Positions 1-12,500 of a DNA stretch of 64,000 bases are shown in pieces. How positions within the stretch are numbered: position 1 is the first letter of the stretch; every line of letters begins with the position of its first letter. The position numbers and the translations under genes are program-made. The notes beneath the pieces are model-generated. The model was not told the DNA's origin and searched no databases. It saw only the letters and a list, made by a program, of their open reading frames with translations. The DNA is taken from positions 40,320,379 through 40,384,378 of the forward strand of contig NC_087067.1 in assembly GCF_963678635.1 (NCBI RefSeq), in the 5' to 3' direction. Source of the DNA: Symsagittifera roscoffensis. Taxonomy: Eukaryota; Xenacoelomorpha; Acoela; Convolutidae.

Positions 1-1555
1 TGAAAACTGCGCATAAAGTCCATAATATTTTTTGAGTTTTTGAGCAAAAATTCTAAGTAGTCGCCAATGAAGGTTTATCTTAATGAAGGGAAGGTTAATC
101 TTACACGAATGAAGGTTAATTAGTACTGAAAATTGGTCTCACATGATTTGATTTATGAGACAAAAAGCTAATACGAGCAAAATTGAAATGAAGAAAAAAG
201 TACATCTCTTAATTTTTTCTCATCTACTAAAAAGTTTTCAAGGTTTTTATTTCAATTTTTTGTGCTGAATCAAAACAGTGACAGCTCGTTTTTCCCGCCA
301 CTGGAAGGAAAATTACCATTTAAAATGAAACGAACAAGAAAGGATGCAATTAGCTAATAAACCGATTCGTCGAGAGGATCTTATTAGTTTTTAGGGGGGC
401 CCGTTCGTCAAAAGAGATATATTTGATTATCCAACACTGCTTTAAGCTTGCTTTCTTTTTGACGACACTTCCAAATATGATTCGAACTGTTCATCCTCCA
501 TTTTTTTGCATGTTAAACACTAACACTATTGAAAATCAAAATATTTTATAACTTTTTTTGAATTTCGTTAATTCAGTTTTTGTTTATTCAGTTATACGCC
601 CTACTATCAGATTACAAAATTAAATGAAAACTTTGCAGACAAAACTTTTCAATTTCCAATTTTCTCTACATGAAAAGTTCAACCATCAGTCAGCTTAGCA
701 ATTGGCAATATTAAGCAAATAACCTAAAACGCTAATTTTCGAATCGAAATAAAAAGATTAATTTGTTTACCTCAATTAAATTTGAAACAATTATGAGTGT
801 CCCCATTGAACGCATAACTCCGGGTTATCATCAAGTGTTGATCCAGCGTCGTTCTAAAAACTTACAAACCACATCAGAAAACAAAACTTATCTGTGTTAT
901 CTCAACTCAACGCGCGTCATAAATGGTGTCGTACAAAATCTTCACTGCCTTACCAAAGTGTTCACAAAAATTGCACCATGAGGAGTGCCCTAGATAAATT
1001 TTCTTTTCTGGCTAATTTTGACATTCGACACGTAAGCTTTTTTTGCTTTTGTTTTAAAAGAATTTGGGGCGTGGCACGCCACGCACCAGTTAAATTTAAC
1101 CTAGGTCACTCCTTAAGTATAATCATTTAATTATGCCGTTGCCCTAAATATTAAAATAAGGAGACTGTGCGGCTAGAAAAGATATTGAGTTACCCACTCT
1201 TTTCGAAAGAGCGCACCCAACCAGGTCGCCGAAAACTGAAGGTTGGTCCTAAGCAGGTTAAAAGTTTTCAATCAGTTTTAAATAAATTAATATACTTGCT
1301 TATCCACCTGTATAAATACGTAGTAACAACTAAAATTTTTCATTATACTACAACAATATCAATAGCAATTCAAATTGGAACAATGATGAGCGTGGGATAA
1401 TTCGCTTTTTTTGGTGTTTAATTTCTCCAGAAAAATTTTAGCTTCTGATCAGGCACTTTTTGACAATTTTTTTTTAATTAATCGAAAAGTATTGCTGTTG
1501 TGAACCCAAAATAAAAACGATCATTCATTTTTTGTGGTTGATTTTTGTATTGTTA
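1..1555. other. Non-coding stretch, no gene recognised
   Basis: AT-rich sequence with only short open frames of low-complexity composition. Three imperfect copies of an AATGAAGGTTAATC-like unit lie at about 65-120. A short perfect hairpin (GCGTGGC, 2-nt loop, GCCACGC) lies at 1069-1084. No splice-bounded exon or transposon protein was seen on either strand. Confidence 0.6.
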
Positions 1556-1910
1556 TAAGGGCTTAAATATAGCCAATTTAGATATTTTGAGGCAATTAAC
1601 GCGCAATATTTTTTGTGCTATCAACGTGTAAGCAGAGGTTTAATCAGTCTTAGAAATCTTTCTAAATCAACTTGAGGCCTTCTATTTAGTGGCTTCAAAT
1701 ACTTGCCATGTGCGAAATGTATCAATTCGTATTTTACATAGCGTGTGTGGTGATTACTTTGAAAACAAATCTCCTCAACAAAATTTGAAAGTTTTTCAAA
1801 ATTTTTTGAAAAAATTATCAATTTTTTGAAAGTGAACACTACTCCATCAACTTTAAAAGCTCCATCAGGGTTTGGGCCTGCTACGATCAGTTTTGTTATA
1901 TGATGTAAAA
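1556..1910 (-). repeat. Family A dispersed repeat, diverged copy
   Basis: Read on the minus strand this matches the shared order of family A landmarks: the AGGGC/GCCTG end near 1860-1890, the ATGGAGTAGTG block, a block resembling ACACGCTATGTAAAATACG, then GAGGCAATT and GCGCGTTAATTGCC. It is diverged and lacks the far right end. No coding capacity. Confidence 0.6.
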
Positions 1911-2472
1911 CTGTTGGCAAAATCTTTTTCGGTTAACGAATCTGATTGAAGTTGATTAACCTAAAACTGTTCATTTGACGTCTGAAGTTAAACTTCACTC
2001 GATTGAGCACGTGAATTCCGTATCAAAAAATCTAATTAGCTTAAACCAATTTTTTTTGACCGAGTATTTTGCTCAAGGTAATCGAGATTGCCAAGTATTT
2101 GGCTTTAAGTACTTTTCGCGCGTTGAAACTTTGAACTACTAATCGAGCGCTTCCAACCGCTTTTAGGCTTGTGCAAGCATACTTGCTGGGCAAACCGCAG
2201 TTTTACGTATCGATATCCATAGGCACTCACTTTTTCCAATCGTCGGATTAATAAGTCTCACTTTTGGATCGCGTTTGATTTTGAAAATGAAGTATTATGT
2301 TTTCACATCAGATTTTTTTGGATGTTTTAGTTGATCCAGCTCAAAATTACGTCACGCCGAGATAAATTATTATAAAATTTGCTGCTTTTTGTTCGGCTTG
2401 GACATTCAATTGGTTATTTGAGTTTCGAAAGGAAAAACAACAAAATAAATTGTCTAAAACACTTGAAATTTA

Positions 2473-2705
2473 AATAAAACTGCTCTCATCAGGGCAAAGC
2501 TCTGAATTTTCCGACTGTCACTTAATTGTTCTCGAATAGTTTTTGATAAATAAGTATTGGCGAAACTACTAGTTTTAGGCTGATCATATTAAGTTTGCAG
2601 TGTTGCAATTAGAGTCGTGTATCGAATTTTTGACACCAATTAGCTGCTCAATTCAATTTGGAACAATTTTGTAGTGCGGGATAATTCACTAAGCGTGTAA
2701 ATTGT
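2473..2705 (+). repeat. Family A dispersed repeat, left part of a subfamily copy
   Basis: It starts with ACTGCTCTCATCAGGGCAAA followed by a TTCCGACTG block. It then shares TCGAATAGTTTTTG, CCAATTAGCT and TTGGAACAATTTTG(T)GTGCGGGA with the copy at 32108, defining a distinct subfamily. A further left-end fragment is at 2858-2925 (AAGACTGCTCGTGTC, CTCCGACCGCTC). Confidence 0.65.
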
Positions 2706-2925
2706 AGACAGACTCATGGTAAGGTACTAAAGTAGTGGTCACATCAGGTTGGACTCATGCTGATCAAGAGACAGATCCCTAGAGGGACCAGAGTTTTGCA
2801 AATTTGTTCTTAATAAAAAACCACGACGAGCATATTTATTTTGACAGTAGGACAAAAACAAGACTGCTCGTGTCAAAGAAAGAGCCTTGAATACTCCGAC
2901 CGCTCTTTAACGTCGATGAAAATTT

Positions 2926-5319
2926 TATGCTTTTGACAATTGATGAATCGATTGAGGAAAATTTTTTTTGTCCACGTTCACTTTATCCAAGTGAAGTAGA
3001 ATGTGATAGCATTTTGATAGGATAGAATTTGATAGGTTTTGCGTCTGGTAAAGTATAATTAATACTATCAAAATTTTTGTCTCAGATAATATAAGATGTT
3101 TTTTGAGTGATTTAATTACAGGCCTAAACTTTAATAGAACAAAATATGTTGCAGGTTGATGATTCCAAGTTGGTTGGAATCACAAATTTCAAAACTTTAA
3201 TTGAGTTTATAAAATATTTATCATAGATTATGAAGACCAAAAATTGCAAACAAAATTTGCGCCATTGGTGAGTTTTTGAAAAAAAAACATACCAAAAGTA
3301 CCATTAGTTTAGGAAAAATTTCTTCTTTTTAGCCGTGCTTCTTCCTCAAAGTATATAATGCCGGTGGCGTCCCTCATGATGGAAGTACCAAATGTTGGAT
3401 TCGTTTTTCAGTTACCGTCAGCCCATCAGAATTGAGTATTCAATAATCTCAAAGAAATTGCAGAAAACTCAAAAAGCGAACAAATTCAGGCCATTAAAAT
3501 CAGTTTTGACCGATTAAAAGATAAATAGTTACAAAACTTTTTTGAATTTGCGGAATTGAATGCGGGTATTGAAAAACCTAAATCCGATTTTTCAAAAAAT
3601 TGTAAGTCAAAAAAATGATTTGTAATCTGCAATAATTGTGCAGCGTAAAGTTGCTGTGCTGCTGTAATTTTTTTTTGTTAATAATGACTTCGGTTTTAAA
3701 ATAAAAACGAAAAAACAAAGACGGTATCCTCAGCACGCTCCTGAGATTGGTTATCATGAAAACTGCACATATTGACCCACAAAAAGGTCAAGGTCATTTT
3801 AAAAAAAAATTGATGTTGAGGTTCTTTGTCAGTTTTTTAATTTGTCAAATTGAGATAAATGGAGCAGTAATTAGGTAATTTAGCAGTAGCTCCGCGATAA
3901 TATCGAAAAAAAAAAACTTAGTCGAAAAAAGGCTGGCCTAAAAAAGCTTTAAAACAAACTCATTATTGGCCTTTCCAAATCCTACACCAACTTTTGGAAT
4001 GATACTTGAGCTTAAAATGTCATGGAACATACTGATTGAAAAGTTTACTGAGTTTGAAACGTATATTTGGAAGTCATGAAACTGAGCTGGAAGGTTTAAT
4101 TGTTCCATAACTCAGGTAGCTGAAACATTTGATGAATAACTAACTATTAGTAGCATTTTCCTAATCGCTTTCTTTTTTGTGAATGGGCGCTTAAAAATAC
4201 GCTTAGTTTGCTTGCCATTGATTTAATCAAGATAAAGTGTTTTACTGCTGATTGCGCACACCCGTAGAGGTTTTTTGTTCAATTCTGTCAGATTAAAATG
4301 GATTTATCTTGCTTTCTTATTTTTAAACAGTTATAGCAGTTTAGTGGGATAGCAGGAGCCTATTAGCTCATTTTACCCCGTCATGGTACACTATTTAAAC
4401 CCAAAAAAAGATTGGTAGCTAATTTGGCCACAACCTCATACACAAAAAAAAACATTTAGAAATCTATTATTTTTTTGCAACAAAAAACGAGACTGAGTAA
4501 ATAGGCGACTTTTGTCTGATTTCTACAAAAGAAATTTCGGAGAATTTATTCGAATAGTGCAAAAGATTTTTTTTCAATAGTTTCTTTTCAAAAGGTGTTT
4601 GGAAAGAGTTCATTTGAATTGTCTACTATTTTAAAGGTCACTATTTTCATAGATAGCAGTTGTGGAAATCAATTAAGCCCCAACTAAATAAAAAGAGCTT
4701 ATATTTGTAGTAAAAAAACCTTACTGGGGGGGGGGGGGGGTTTAAATCAGTTGAAATTAATCTGAAATGCAAAACTTTCAGACCAGTTTTTCTCGACACT
4801 CTATTACGGTTTGATAATATCATTTCGAAAGCAAATCACGACTGAAAACGCTTAACATTGATACCATGTTTGATTTCCTACAAATATTATTTGAGCTTAT
4901 CAAAAATGATTTTAAGAAACATATTTTCTTCCGGTCTGTGAAAATGGTTGAAACGAGAACAGCTGTTCTCTCGGAAGAATTTGTTTTTCTGAACACAAAC
5001 ATTGCTCAAATAAAACTCCCGATGAACTAATAACGTATTCAGTCTTTATTTAAGTGGTTTCAATATTTGAGAGCAGGTTCAGGCGTTTGACAGCAATTAA
5101 AAACACATTAAATAGAGGTACGTTTGATTTTACAACGTTTGAAATAATGGCTACACCTTTCTATCAAAACTATAATTTATGTTTTTATGAGAATATAAAT
5201 AAAGTCTTTTAATTTTTATGGCAAAAAAACTAGTTTCAATCAAAATCTGTTTAAGTTTTTAAATGAATATGAAAGGTGTCTCTTGATTGTTATGGCAAAA
5301 ATAAGCCATTGGTAAGCAT
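2926..5319. other. Non-coding stretch with a 15-bp poly-G run
   Basis: No gene or transposon protein was recognised. The only marked feature is a run of 15 G at 4726-4740 in otherwise AT-rich DNA. Confidence 0.55.
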
Positions 5320-6263
5320 CCCGGGTTGACCAAAATTTCTAATCATACAATTTCCATTTATGAAAAACTTCTTGTCATACAATTCCATACAATGCCATAC
5401 GTACAGAACATTGTATGAAATCTCTATGATAAAGATTTTTCCATAAATGAATATTATATGATAGGTGTTTTTCCATAAACCAAAAATTTTTGATTTTTTC
5501 TTTCAAAATTTAGTTTCTGAAAAGTTTTTGGTTGTGTTTGCAACCGAACACAAGGGACAAAGACCTTGGTTACTCAAAACACCAAAGGTTGGGCGGTCTT
5601 GCATTTACAATGCATAGCAAACGACCTGAAGTTGCATGTTTTTCACAATTCATATAACAAAAGTAACGAACTTTTATTTTTTGGCAAAATTTTTTAATGA
5701 TGATTATTTTGAATTTTTGAATTTTCAAGTTATCAGACATTGATCAAGGCTTACATTAACACCCCATACAAAAGAAAGAGGAATTTTCAGCGTTTTTGAA
5801 AAAAAATTTAAGTGAAAAGAAAATAAAAGCCAATTTTATCGTATCCAGGACTACGTTATGCACACAAAATATTAAATTTTGCATGCAAAAAAAAATTTCG
5901 AAAAATGTTTGTTTGCGTACGAAATTCGATTTGCGAATGAAAAAAAAAAACAAAAAAAAAATTTTTTCGGCCAAATTTTCAAAATTACTTGAAAAATTTT
6001 TTGTGTCGCCATCAAGAAAATGCCAGTCATACAATTCCCATATATGGGAATTGTATGATAAGCATTTTTTTCAAAAAAACGAGAACCTCAGTTTTTTATC
6101 ACCAGACTGTTTTATAAGAATCAAACATCCACAGAAATAAGTTTATACGAGTTTTTAACCGTTTTTAGAAATTGTATGAAAATTGTATGACAAACATTTT
6201 TCCATACACTTGATGTATGGAATTGTATGATAACCATTTTCGGTGTATGGAGGTCAACCCGGG
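5320..6263. mobile_element. CCCGGGTTGACC foldback element, largest copy (about 944 bp)
   Basis: The element opens with CCCGGGTTGACCAAAA and closes with GGAGGTCAACCCGGG, a terminal inverted repeat. Subterminal blocks made of CATACAATTCCATAC and related units repeat in both orientations. AT flanks both ends. The centre (about 5460-6020) is longer than in other copies and holds a simple A/T-rich stretch, possibly a nested insertion. The overlapping open frames on both strands inside it are by-products of the inverted structure. No transposase is encoded, so it is probably a non-autonomous DNA element. Confidence 0.75.
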
Positions 6264-6573
6264 ATTACACAGAAAGAAAGCGTCTTATTTCTAGTTTTTC
6301 ACGGTTAAAATGCCTTAAATCAATTGTTGGTCATTAGTTTAGTTTTGCTGGTTTTTAGTTTGCAACATAACCAAAATTTCTTTTGTCCTGTGAACTCACG
6401 TTAGAGTATAGTAAATTACTGTTGCAAGCATAGAGAGCATTCAACACTTCGCCCCACTATACTCGCTTTTCTTGTTCAAAGAAAGAAAATTTTTGTCGTA
6501 TTTGGCTTGAGTTTGCTGTATTTATAGTTTGGAAAACTGTTTCAATTAAAACAACAATTTTAAAAGTTCAATG
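6264..6573. other. Non-coding spacer
   Basis: Nothing recognised between the two inverted-repeat elements. Confidence 0.5.
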
Positions 6574-6772
6574 GACCAAGTTAACATCCCCCCAAAGCCG
6601 TTTGGGGGGGAGGATTTTAACTTGGTTCTAAATTAAAAATTTTCAGCCAATCAGAATCGAGCATTTTAGCACTTAGCGCCTAGCAAATTTATTGCGAATT
6701 AAATGCTGAGGTTGAAGATCTTAATTTGGTGGTTTATCTGGAAGGGGGGAAGGAGGATGTTAACTTGATCCA
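6574..6772. repeat. Small foldback repeat with AAGTTAACATCC ends
   Basis: The left end has CCAAGTTAACATCCCCCC and the right end has GGGGGAAGGAGGATGTTAAC, which are inverted copies. An inner GGGGGGGAGGATTTTAACTTGG repeats the motif. The interior block CAGCCAATCAGAAT reappears in reverse complement in the relative at 41868-42091. Confidence 0.65.
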
Positions 6773-7379
6773 GTTAAATAGTTTGTGAAATAATGCTAGA
6801 AATAATGTTTGTGGATGCAAAAAAGGAATTTGTTAGAAATAAAACCCGTACAATTTTGCTTTTAAGAATTCTTTTTAAAAAAAATTATATGCCTGCAATA
6901 TCGAGTGAAGTTACTGACAGTAGAATTGAAAGTTTGAGCTGACTAAATATGGACTAATTATTAGTGTCCTCCTGGATGCAATTGGTAATAATCCGACTTT
7001 TAGTTTCTCCGAGTGATTTTTTGTCAAAAACGAAACCTGGTATTTTAATTGATGCCTCAAGTTTCCCAAAAAATGATGCTCAATTTGATTTTGAATTTCA
7101 TGATACAGCATTTTTTTTCTCATATTGTGATATGGTTGTTCTGATGTTTGTTTAATTATTTGACTCACATCTGAAACGGTAATACCATAAAACTGGCTTC
7201 AAGTCAAACATTACCGAAAAACGGCTGTGTGTGCAAATGCTTTGTGTTTTGTTTGTCAAACGTTTTCAAAGAATGCATATGTCTGCTGTTTCGAAGCCAA
7301 ATTTTCCTCATTGTTCCAATTTTCTATACTGGTTATTTTGAATGGTTACTTTGAATGGCTACTTTTAGGAAACTAATGT
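6773..7379. other. Non-coding stretch
   Basis: No gene recognised. The short overlapping open frames at about 6911-7168 on both strands have no recognisable domain. Confidence 0.5.
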
Positions 7380-7664
7380 TAAATAACTCCCCCTAAAGGA
7401 GTCTAGCAAGGAACAAAAAATTAAATACTGCCCAGAACCACAGTAGAATTTTTAATACTCCAACGGAGTGACTGTTTGGTAAGGAATAGCATAATTTATG
7501 TCTCCGGCGGATTATGATCAAAACTAGATTAAATAACTGGTAAATGAGGAACGTTGATTCCTAACTGCACTGTAAAGAAGCACTTGAAGACTAAGGGATG
7601 GCTATCACTAAAGATAGAAGATAAAGCAAAAGTTTGAGTTTCAGTTTATTTTCATTTTTCACCC

Positions 7665-9101
7665 TCCATGAATTTCTCTAATTCTGCATTAAAGATTTCG
7701 CTGTCCAAATCTATAAAGTTGTCGAATTTGTTCACAGCGTCTCTTAGGGATTCGTCAGTGGAAATCAGAGAAATTGAATCTGAGGATGATGAGTTTGCCG
7801 AGCCAGATGTACCTTCTTCTGATTGAATGTTGAAGGTAGGTGTCTGGATGTCCGAAGGATTTTTTGTAATGAAGAAGAGCCAGAACTGTCTTTTTTGACA
7901 ATTGATATAGGGTTTTTCGAGGAGCCAGGTTGTTTGTCAATCTCGTCTATAATATCTATGTACAACCTTTTGCCGTAGAATTGGGGAGGTCAAACGTTTC
8001 GACTCGAGCGTCTTAAATTAAAATCGTTACCGGAAATAGTGGTCTCCTCTGCCTGATTATCCCTAGTGGTAGCATTGTCGTCTGAGGAATCTGCAATTTC
8101 AAAAATCGGAAAGTCTACCGAATTGTCTCCCTCCACTTTCTTCCTTTTATCCGTCGGAGCATTTGAGGTTTCTGTCGTCGCTGCATGGGAGAGTTTGTTA
8201 GCATGGTTGTGTTGAGTCCTCCTGGTACTATGCTGATTGGACATTTCGAAGGATCCACCGTTTGGGGCTGTTCATCTGAAATCTCAGATATTATATTAGT
8301 TTGAGGTGTTTGGCGATCTATAGGTGAGGTAGTCGGTTCACGAAATGTGCGGTCATCCGAAATGAGGCGTTCACTAATCATGTCCCTGCAGGGAAAGCCA
8401 CCCGCGATCCACTCCCAATCGCTAATGTCGGATGTATCCGACGGAATGAACTTAGATTCATCACCTGCTAAATATCCGGCGTTTGAAGTCGAGGCTTTAT
8501 TTCGAGTTTGACTGAACTTGTAGGAGTTCGCTGGTTGATTGGTCACTCTATTCCTCGTGTTATTGTCGAATGTAGCCAATTCTAAGTGCCGTCTTGTTTT
8601 AGGGCCTATTTTTCGCGTCTGTTGGGGCTTTGGCTTAGAAGTCTTTCTTGAACCTACTTGAAAATCAGAGTTAGTAAAGGAAGGGAAAGAAATATTTCCT
8701 CTAAAAGAACGGATTTAGATGATTTAAACTTCGGAATAGCAATGACAGATTTTCTATTGATTTTTCCGTCGGATATTTCTACCGTAACTTTTGATGCACT
8801 CATAATTTCCTGGTTAAGTTATTTTGTAGAAAAGATTTCCGTTTATGCTTCTTTTGGTCTTTCGTAGTATTTTACCTTTAAAAGGACTATGTAGAGGTAA
8901 TCTGGAAGACGAAGATTTCGAGGCTGAAGGGTAATCTAAATCATATCCTTTCTCCACTGGTGACTGGTTCTTCATTGGAACTAGGCTGTCTTTGTAGCCG
9001 TTTTCACTCCGGTCATCGGCATTCCAGTCGAGAGCTCTTTCTTTGCTAAGGATTGACTTCCATTTGTCTAAAAATCCTTCGGATATTTTACTGGATGCCA
9101 A
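7665..9101 (-). pseudogene. Long hydrophilic region after the gypsy integrase
   Basis: About 1.4 kb of minus-strand reading frames follow the integrase, split over several frames: from MASSKISEGFLDKWKS (9101) through MATFDNNTRNRVTNQPA (8579) and FNLRRSSRNV (about 8010) to an acidic end, FIDLDSEIFNAELEKFMEGE, near 7670. It is rich in S, D, E, K and R, with no membrane segment or signal peptide, so it does not look like an envelope gene. An RRSSR motif is common near Pol C-termini. It may be a Pol tail or a third ORF. Confidence 0.55.
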
Positions 9102-9157
9102 TTGTTTTCAGATCGTATTCGTTTTTCTAGTAAAGTGTTTTTCGAAAGGTGAGCATT

Positions 9158-9510
9158 TTATTTTTGATTGAAAAGAAGAGCGTAGGTTCCAGATGATTTT
9201 TGAGACAGCGAGTTGTAAAGTAGCTTTTTGTTGACAAGTGACAATGTTAATATTTTAATTTTTACAGTGTGTACAAGTTTTTCTACAGAGCCGTTAGAAC
9301 GATGATCCCCAACTGTACAAAATATTAATTTGAGATTAAAAGAATTACAAAACAATTTAAAATTCTGACTAGTAAAGCAGGATGCGTGGTCAACACGAAT
9401 AGAATTAGGAATCCCATGGAGGTAAAACTAATCTTAGAGAAATTCGATTGCAGTGTTTGATGAAGTTTAGGATGTAATTTTAGCCGATGGAAGTTTAGAA
9501 AATCGGTCAA
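9158..9510 (-). pseudogene. Integrase catalytic core of the Ty3/gypsy relic
   Basis: Across two frames the minus strand gives FTSMGFLI, a VDHASCFTS-like second-aspartate block (one frame off), FCNSFNLKLIFCTVGDHRSN and GSVEKLVHTVKIK. The last is the GxxE motif carrying the catalytic glutamate. The order and spacing fit a DDE integrase core. At least one frameshift splits the core near 9350, so it is inactive. Confidence 0.75.
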
Positions 9511-9647
9511 TGCATAATAGAATATATTTATTCTTTCGCCAAGTGTGGTCTAATGGGCCGGCAAAATGAAGATTAAGTTCCTCATTGGGTTCGGATAATG
9601 GTGGAAGTGCGCTAGTTTGAGTAGTCGGTATAATACTTTTTATATTA

Positions 9648-9956
9648 TTACCGGTTTGAGTGCATTGCGAACAGTTTATCCCATATAAGTAAATCAGACG
9701 ATTTATGTGAGGCCACCATATATCGAGCGAGGTACTTCATACCGAATTGACCGGGGTGGGATTCGTGTAGGTTCCTCAATACAGCATTTCGAAGGGTAAA
9801 TAGGATAACCAATTTTCCATCCATATAAAGTAATCCGTCGGATTCGTGAAGGTCCTTAGAGAATTGATTCAAGTAAGGTGAGTTTGTGTTAATCCTTTTT
9901 GCTTTATTTTGAAGGGCTCTAACGATTTCATCGTCGTCTACTATAAGGGCGACCAA
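9648..9956 (-). pseudogene. Integrase N-terminal zinc domain of the Ty3/gypsy relic
   Basis: The frame contains LHESDGLLYMDGKLVI, LRNAVLRNLHESHPGQFG and MKYLARYMVASHKSSDL. The LHExHPGxxGxxKL-type motif with two histidines is the HHCC zinc domain typical of Ty3/gypsy integrases. The CxxC half follows in another frame. Just before this domain is a connection region (9972-10531) without recognisable catalytic motifs. Confidence 0.8.
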
Positions 9957-10594
9957 CGTGGCATTAAATAGCTAGTTCAATTCCAAAGGTTTTTCAGCCA
10001 ATTTCACATTTTCTCGATATTTGTTCACTAGTTTTTTATGTTCGGAAGAAACTTGGAAATCAATTGTGACATGGATGCCGGAAGTGGGAGGGTTATTTAC
10101 GATTTGATTATTCGACATAATTATACTTTTTACAATTTTAAGATCCTTAGAATTAATAATTAAACTACAATTAAGAATTATGAAATAAGTAAAAGCTGAA
10201 TTTGATAAAGAAATTTTAGTTGTGTCATTGTTTGAAAAATCCGAAGGAAAACACTTAGAATTGCAGAATTCGGTTCTTTGGTGATTTTGATTGCAAATTG
10301 GAATAGATGAAATATTGAATTTAAAAACTGTGATTGTCACATGATTACGTAATCTTGTGTAATTGGAACTTTCCGATTTTGCACCAAAGGAATTGCATGA
10401 TGAATTATCGTTATCCGCTTTGTATGTTTTGTATGTTTTTTAATAGTTACGACTACAAATTCTTTGTCATAATGGGATGGTGAAACTGTTTTTCCCGAAA
10501 AGGATTTTGAAATTAAGTCGGTTAAACCCATGTTTTTTTTCCGCTAAGTGTTTTATTGTAAAATTAAACGCTAAATCTACCTAGTTAGGCGACT

Positions 10595-10875
10595 GTGATA
10601 AGTTTTGTTTCCGTGGTTTGGTGATGAAGCTAAAAGGACGGCTATATGGTCAGTAATTATTACAGATTCGGATCCGTGAAGATAATTTTTATAGTGTTCT
10701 ACCGCCCATGCAACTCCTAGTAATTCCAATTCGTTTGTTGAATATTTAGATTCATGTGGATTTAAAAATCTTGAATCAAACGATACTGTTTTCCAGTCAT
10801 TCCCGTGGATTTGTTCGAGGGAAGCACCTAACCCCTTATGTGAAGCGTCGGTTTTTCACTCTCGTAGTTCATTTA
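10595..10875 (-). pseudogene. RNase H domain of the Ty3/gypsy relic
   Basis: The minus strand reads TDASHKGLGASLEQIHG, then DWKTVSFDSRFLNPHE, KYSTNELELLGVAWAVEHYK and ITDH. These are the D, E and D motifs of the gypsy RNase H domain, which degrades the RNA strand during reverse transcription. It is readable across much of this stretch and lies in the expected place between RT and integrase. Confidence 0.85.
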
Positions 10876-11194
10876 ACGTCGAAGTGTGTGTTTTCTGTAA
10901 GATTAACTATTTCTAGAGTTTTAATCTCTCGAACGCTTTTGTATGGTCTTCATTCCATCGGAAAATTGACTTCTTGTTTAAAAGCACCTTAGAGGTATTC
11001 CGAGGGATGCTAAATTTGGTACGAATTTGATGTATTGGTTCGCTGACCCGAAGAATGATCTTAATTCTTTCAAGTTTTTTGAAATTCGGATATCTTTGAT
11101 CGCTTTAGTTTTGTCAATTAAGGGAGCAATTCCTTACTTCGATATTTTAAAACCAAGCCGTTCAGTTTTTTTTTTGAAAGAATTTGAATTTTGA

Positions 11195-11690
11195 CTATTT
11201 AACTGCAACGTTGTAACTATCTAGAGTAGATAAAATTTTATAAACAGTTTTCTTGTGGTAATTACAGCTTCCTTCGGAAGCGACTAAAATGTCATCGAGG
11301 TAACCATTAGTAAAAGCAATATTTCCGAGTGTTGAGTCCATGACTCTTTGAAATTCATTCGGCATATCGCCGAGTCCATAAAAACCAGTTAACAATTGAT
11401 AAGTTCCGGTTATAATAACCAGGCTAAAATTGCATTGGCTGCTAGTAAAATTGTCTAGAGAGAGTTGACTATAAGCATTCTTGAAAATTAAGTTGGTAAG
11501 CCACACTTCTCCGGCGGAATTGTTTGAAATTTGTGATGCTAAGTTATCGACTAATTCGTGAATGTTGGGCATCGGGTATTTGTTCTCGTAAATTTGTTTA
11601 ATAATGAATTTTGAATCTAGGGCTAATTTTATCGATTTGTCCTTTTTGGAAATGATAACTATCGGACTAATAAATCTGTCCTAGTCATTA
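11195..11690 (-). pseudogene. Reverse transcriptase fragment of the Ty3/gypsy relic
   Basis: Upstream of 11572 the minus strand reads SPIVIISKKDKSIKLALDSK, the fingers motif. It runs through KYPMPNIHELVD and AYSQLSL to LTGFYGLGDMPNEFQRVMD and the catalytic YLDD box (11291-11302). These are classic Ty3/gypsy RT motifs. The motif A position, normally LDL before KNAYSQL, reads LIF here, so one catalytic aspartate is missing. Upstream and downstream frames are broken. The enzyme would be dead. Confidence 0.85.
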
Positions 11691-12500
11691 TTTTCTAATT
11701 TTTTGGATTTGATTCTGTTTAGTTATGTTTTTACTGAGTCCAGTAAGTGTAATGGAACGGGTCTGCTCTTTATTTAAATCGGTTATAGTGGTTCGAGGAA
11801 ATGCGTTATTTTTGTTTGATTTTTTATTTTTTGGATCCGAAGGAATAATTGTTTGAAAGTTTTTGATATCATGTCTAGTTCTTTCTCTTTGTCAGGTGAT
11901 GAAATTGAATTTTTACAAGTATTCTTGTTGGTGTAGTGAGAAAATGTTTTTGGGATACTTCGATTCCCACTTTTTGCAAATTTTCATTTCCCAGGATGTT
12001 TCTTTCGTGCCTTTTTGATAAGAAGAAATGACATTACCTGTGAGACCATCCAATTGAGAAAATAGGTAGGATTACCTTTACAGTGATATTGATTGCGCAT
12101 TCTGTAAATCCACATTAGAGTTCTTTAGTCGTCTGATCCAATGGATAGATCTTCAAATAAGGGTCTCGTAACTTCAATTCATGTAAAACATTTTGTTTAA
12201 GAAAACTCACAGGACTAGTTGAAACCACTTGGATATCAAGAATTACTTGGGTTTTCTTTTCCTAGGCCGATGTTTAGTAATTTCTTTAATTTTTTTCCTT
12301 GGTTGTCGTGGATAGTTGTCATATTTATTACAGAGTAATCATCGTTATCGCTCTAATCGGACTCCGATCATGCGTTGATTACTCTACAGCATTCTCTATT
12401 TACATGGTCGTTATTTACATCCGGTTGTTCCGAAGGATAATTAGAAGCTGTATTATGTACAATTTGACTATCCACAATGTTTACATTTTTACGGCGTGAT

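Noticed and set aside
5756..6140. Overlapping open frames on both strands (92 and 114 codons)
   Set aside because: They overlap on opposite strands inside a foldback element with A/T homopolymers. The structure explains them.
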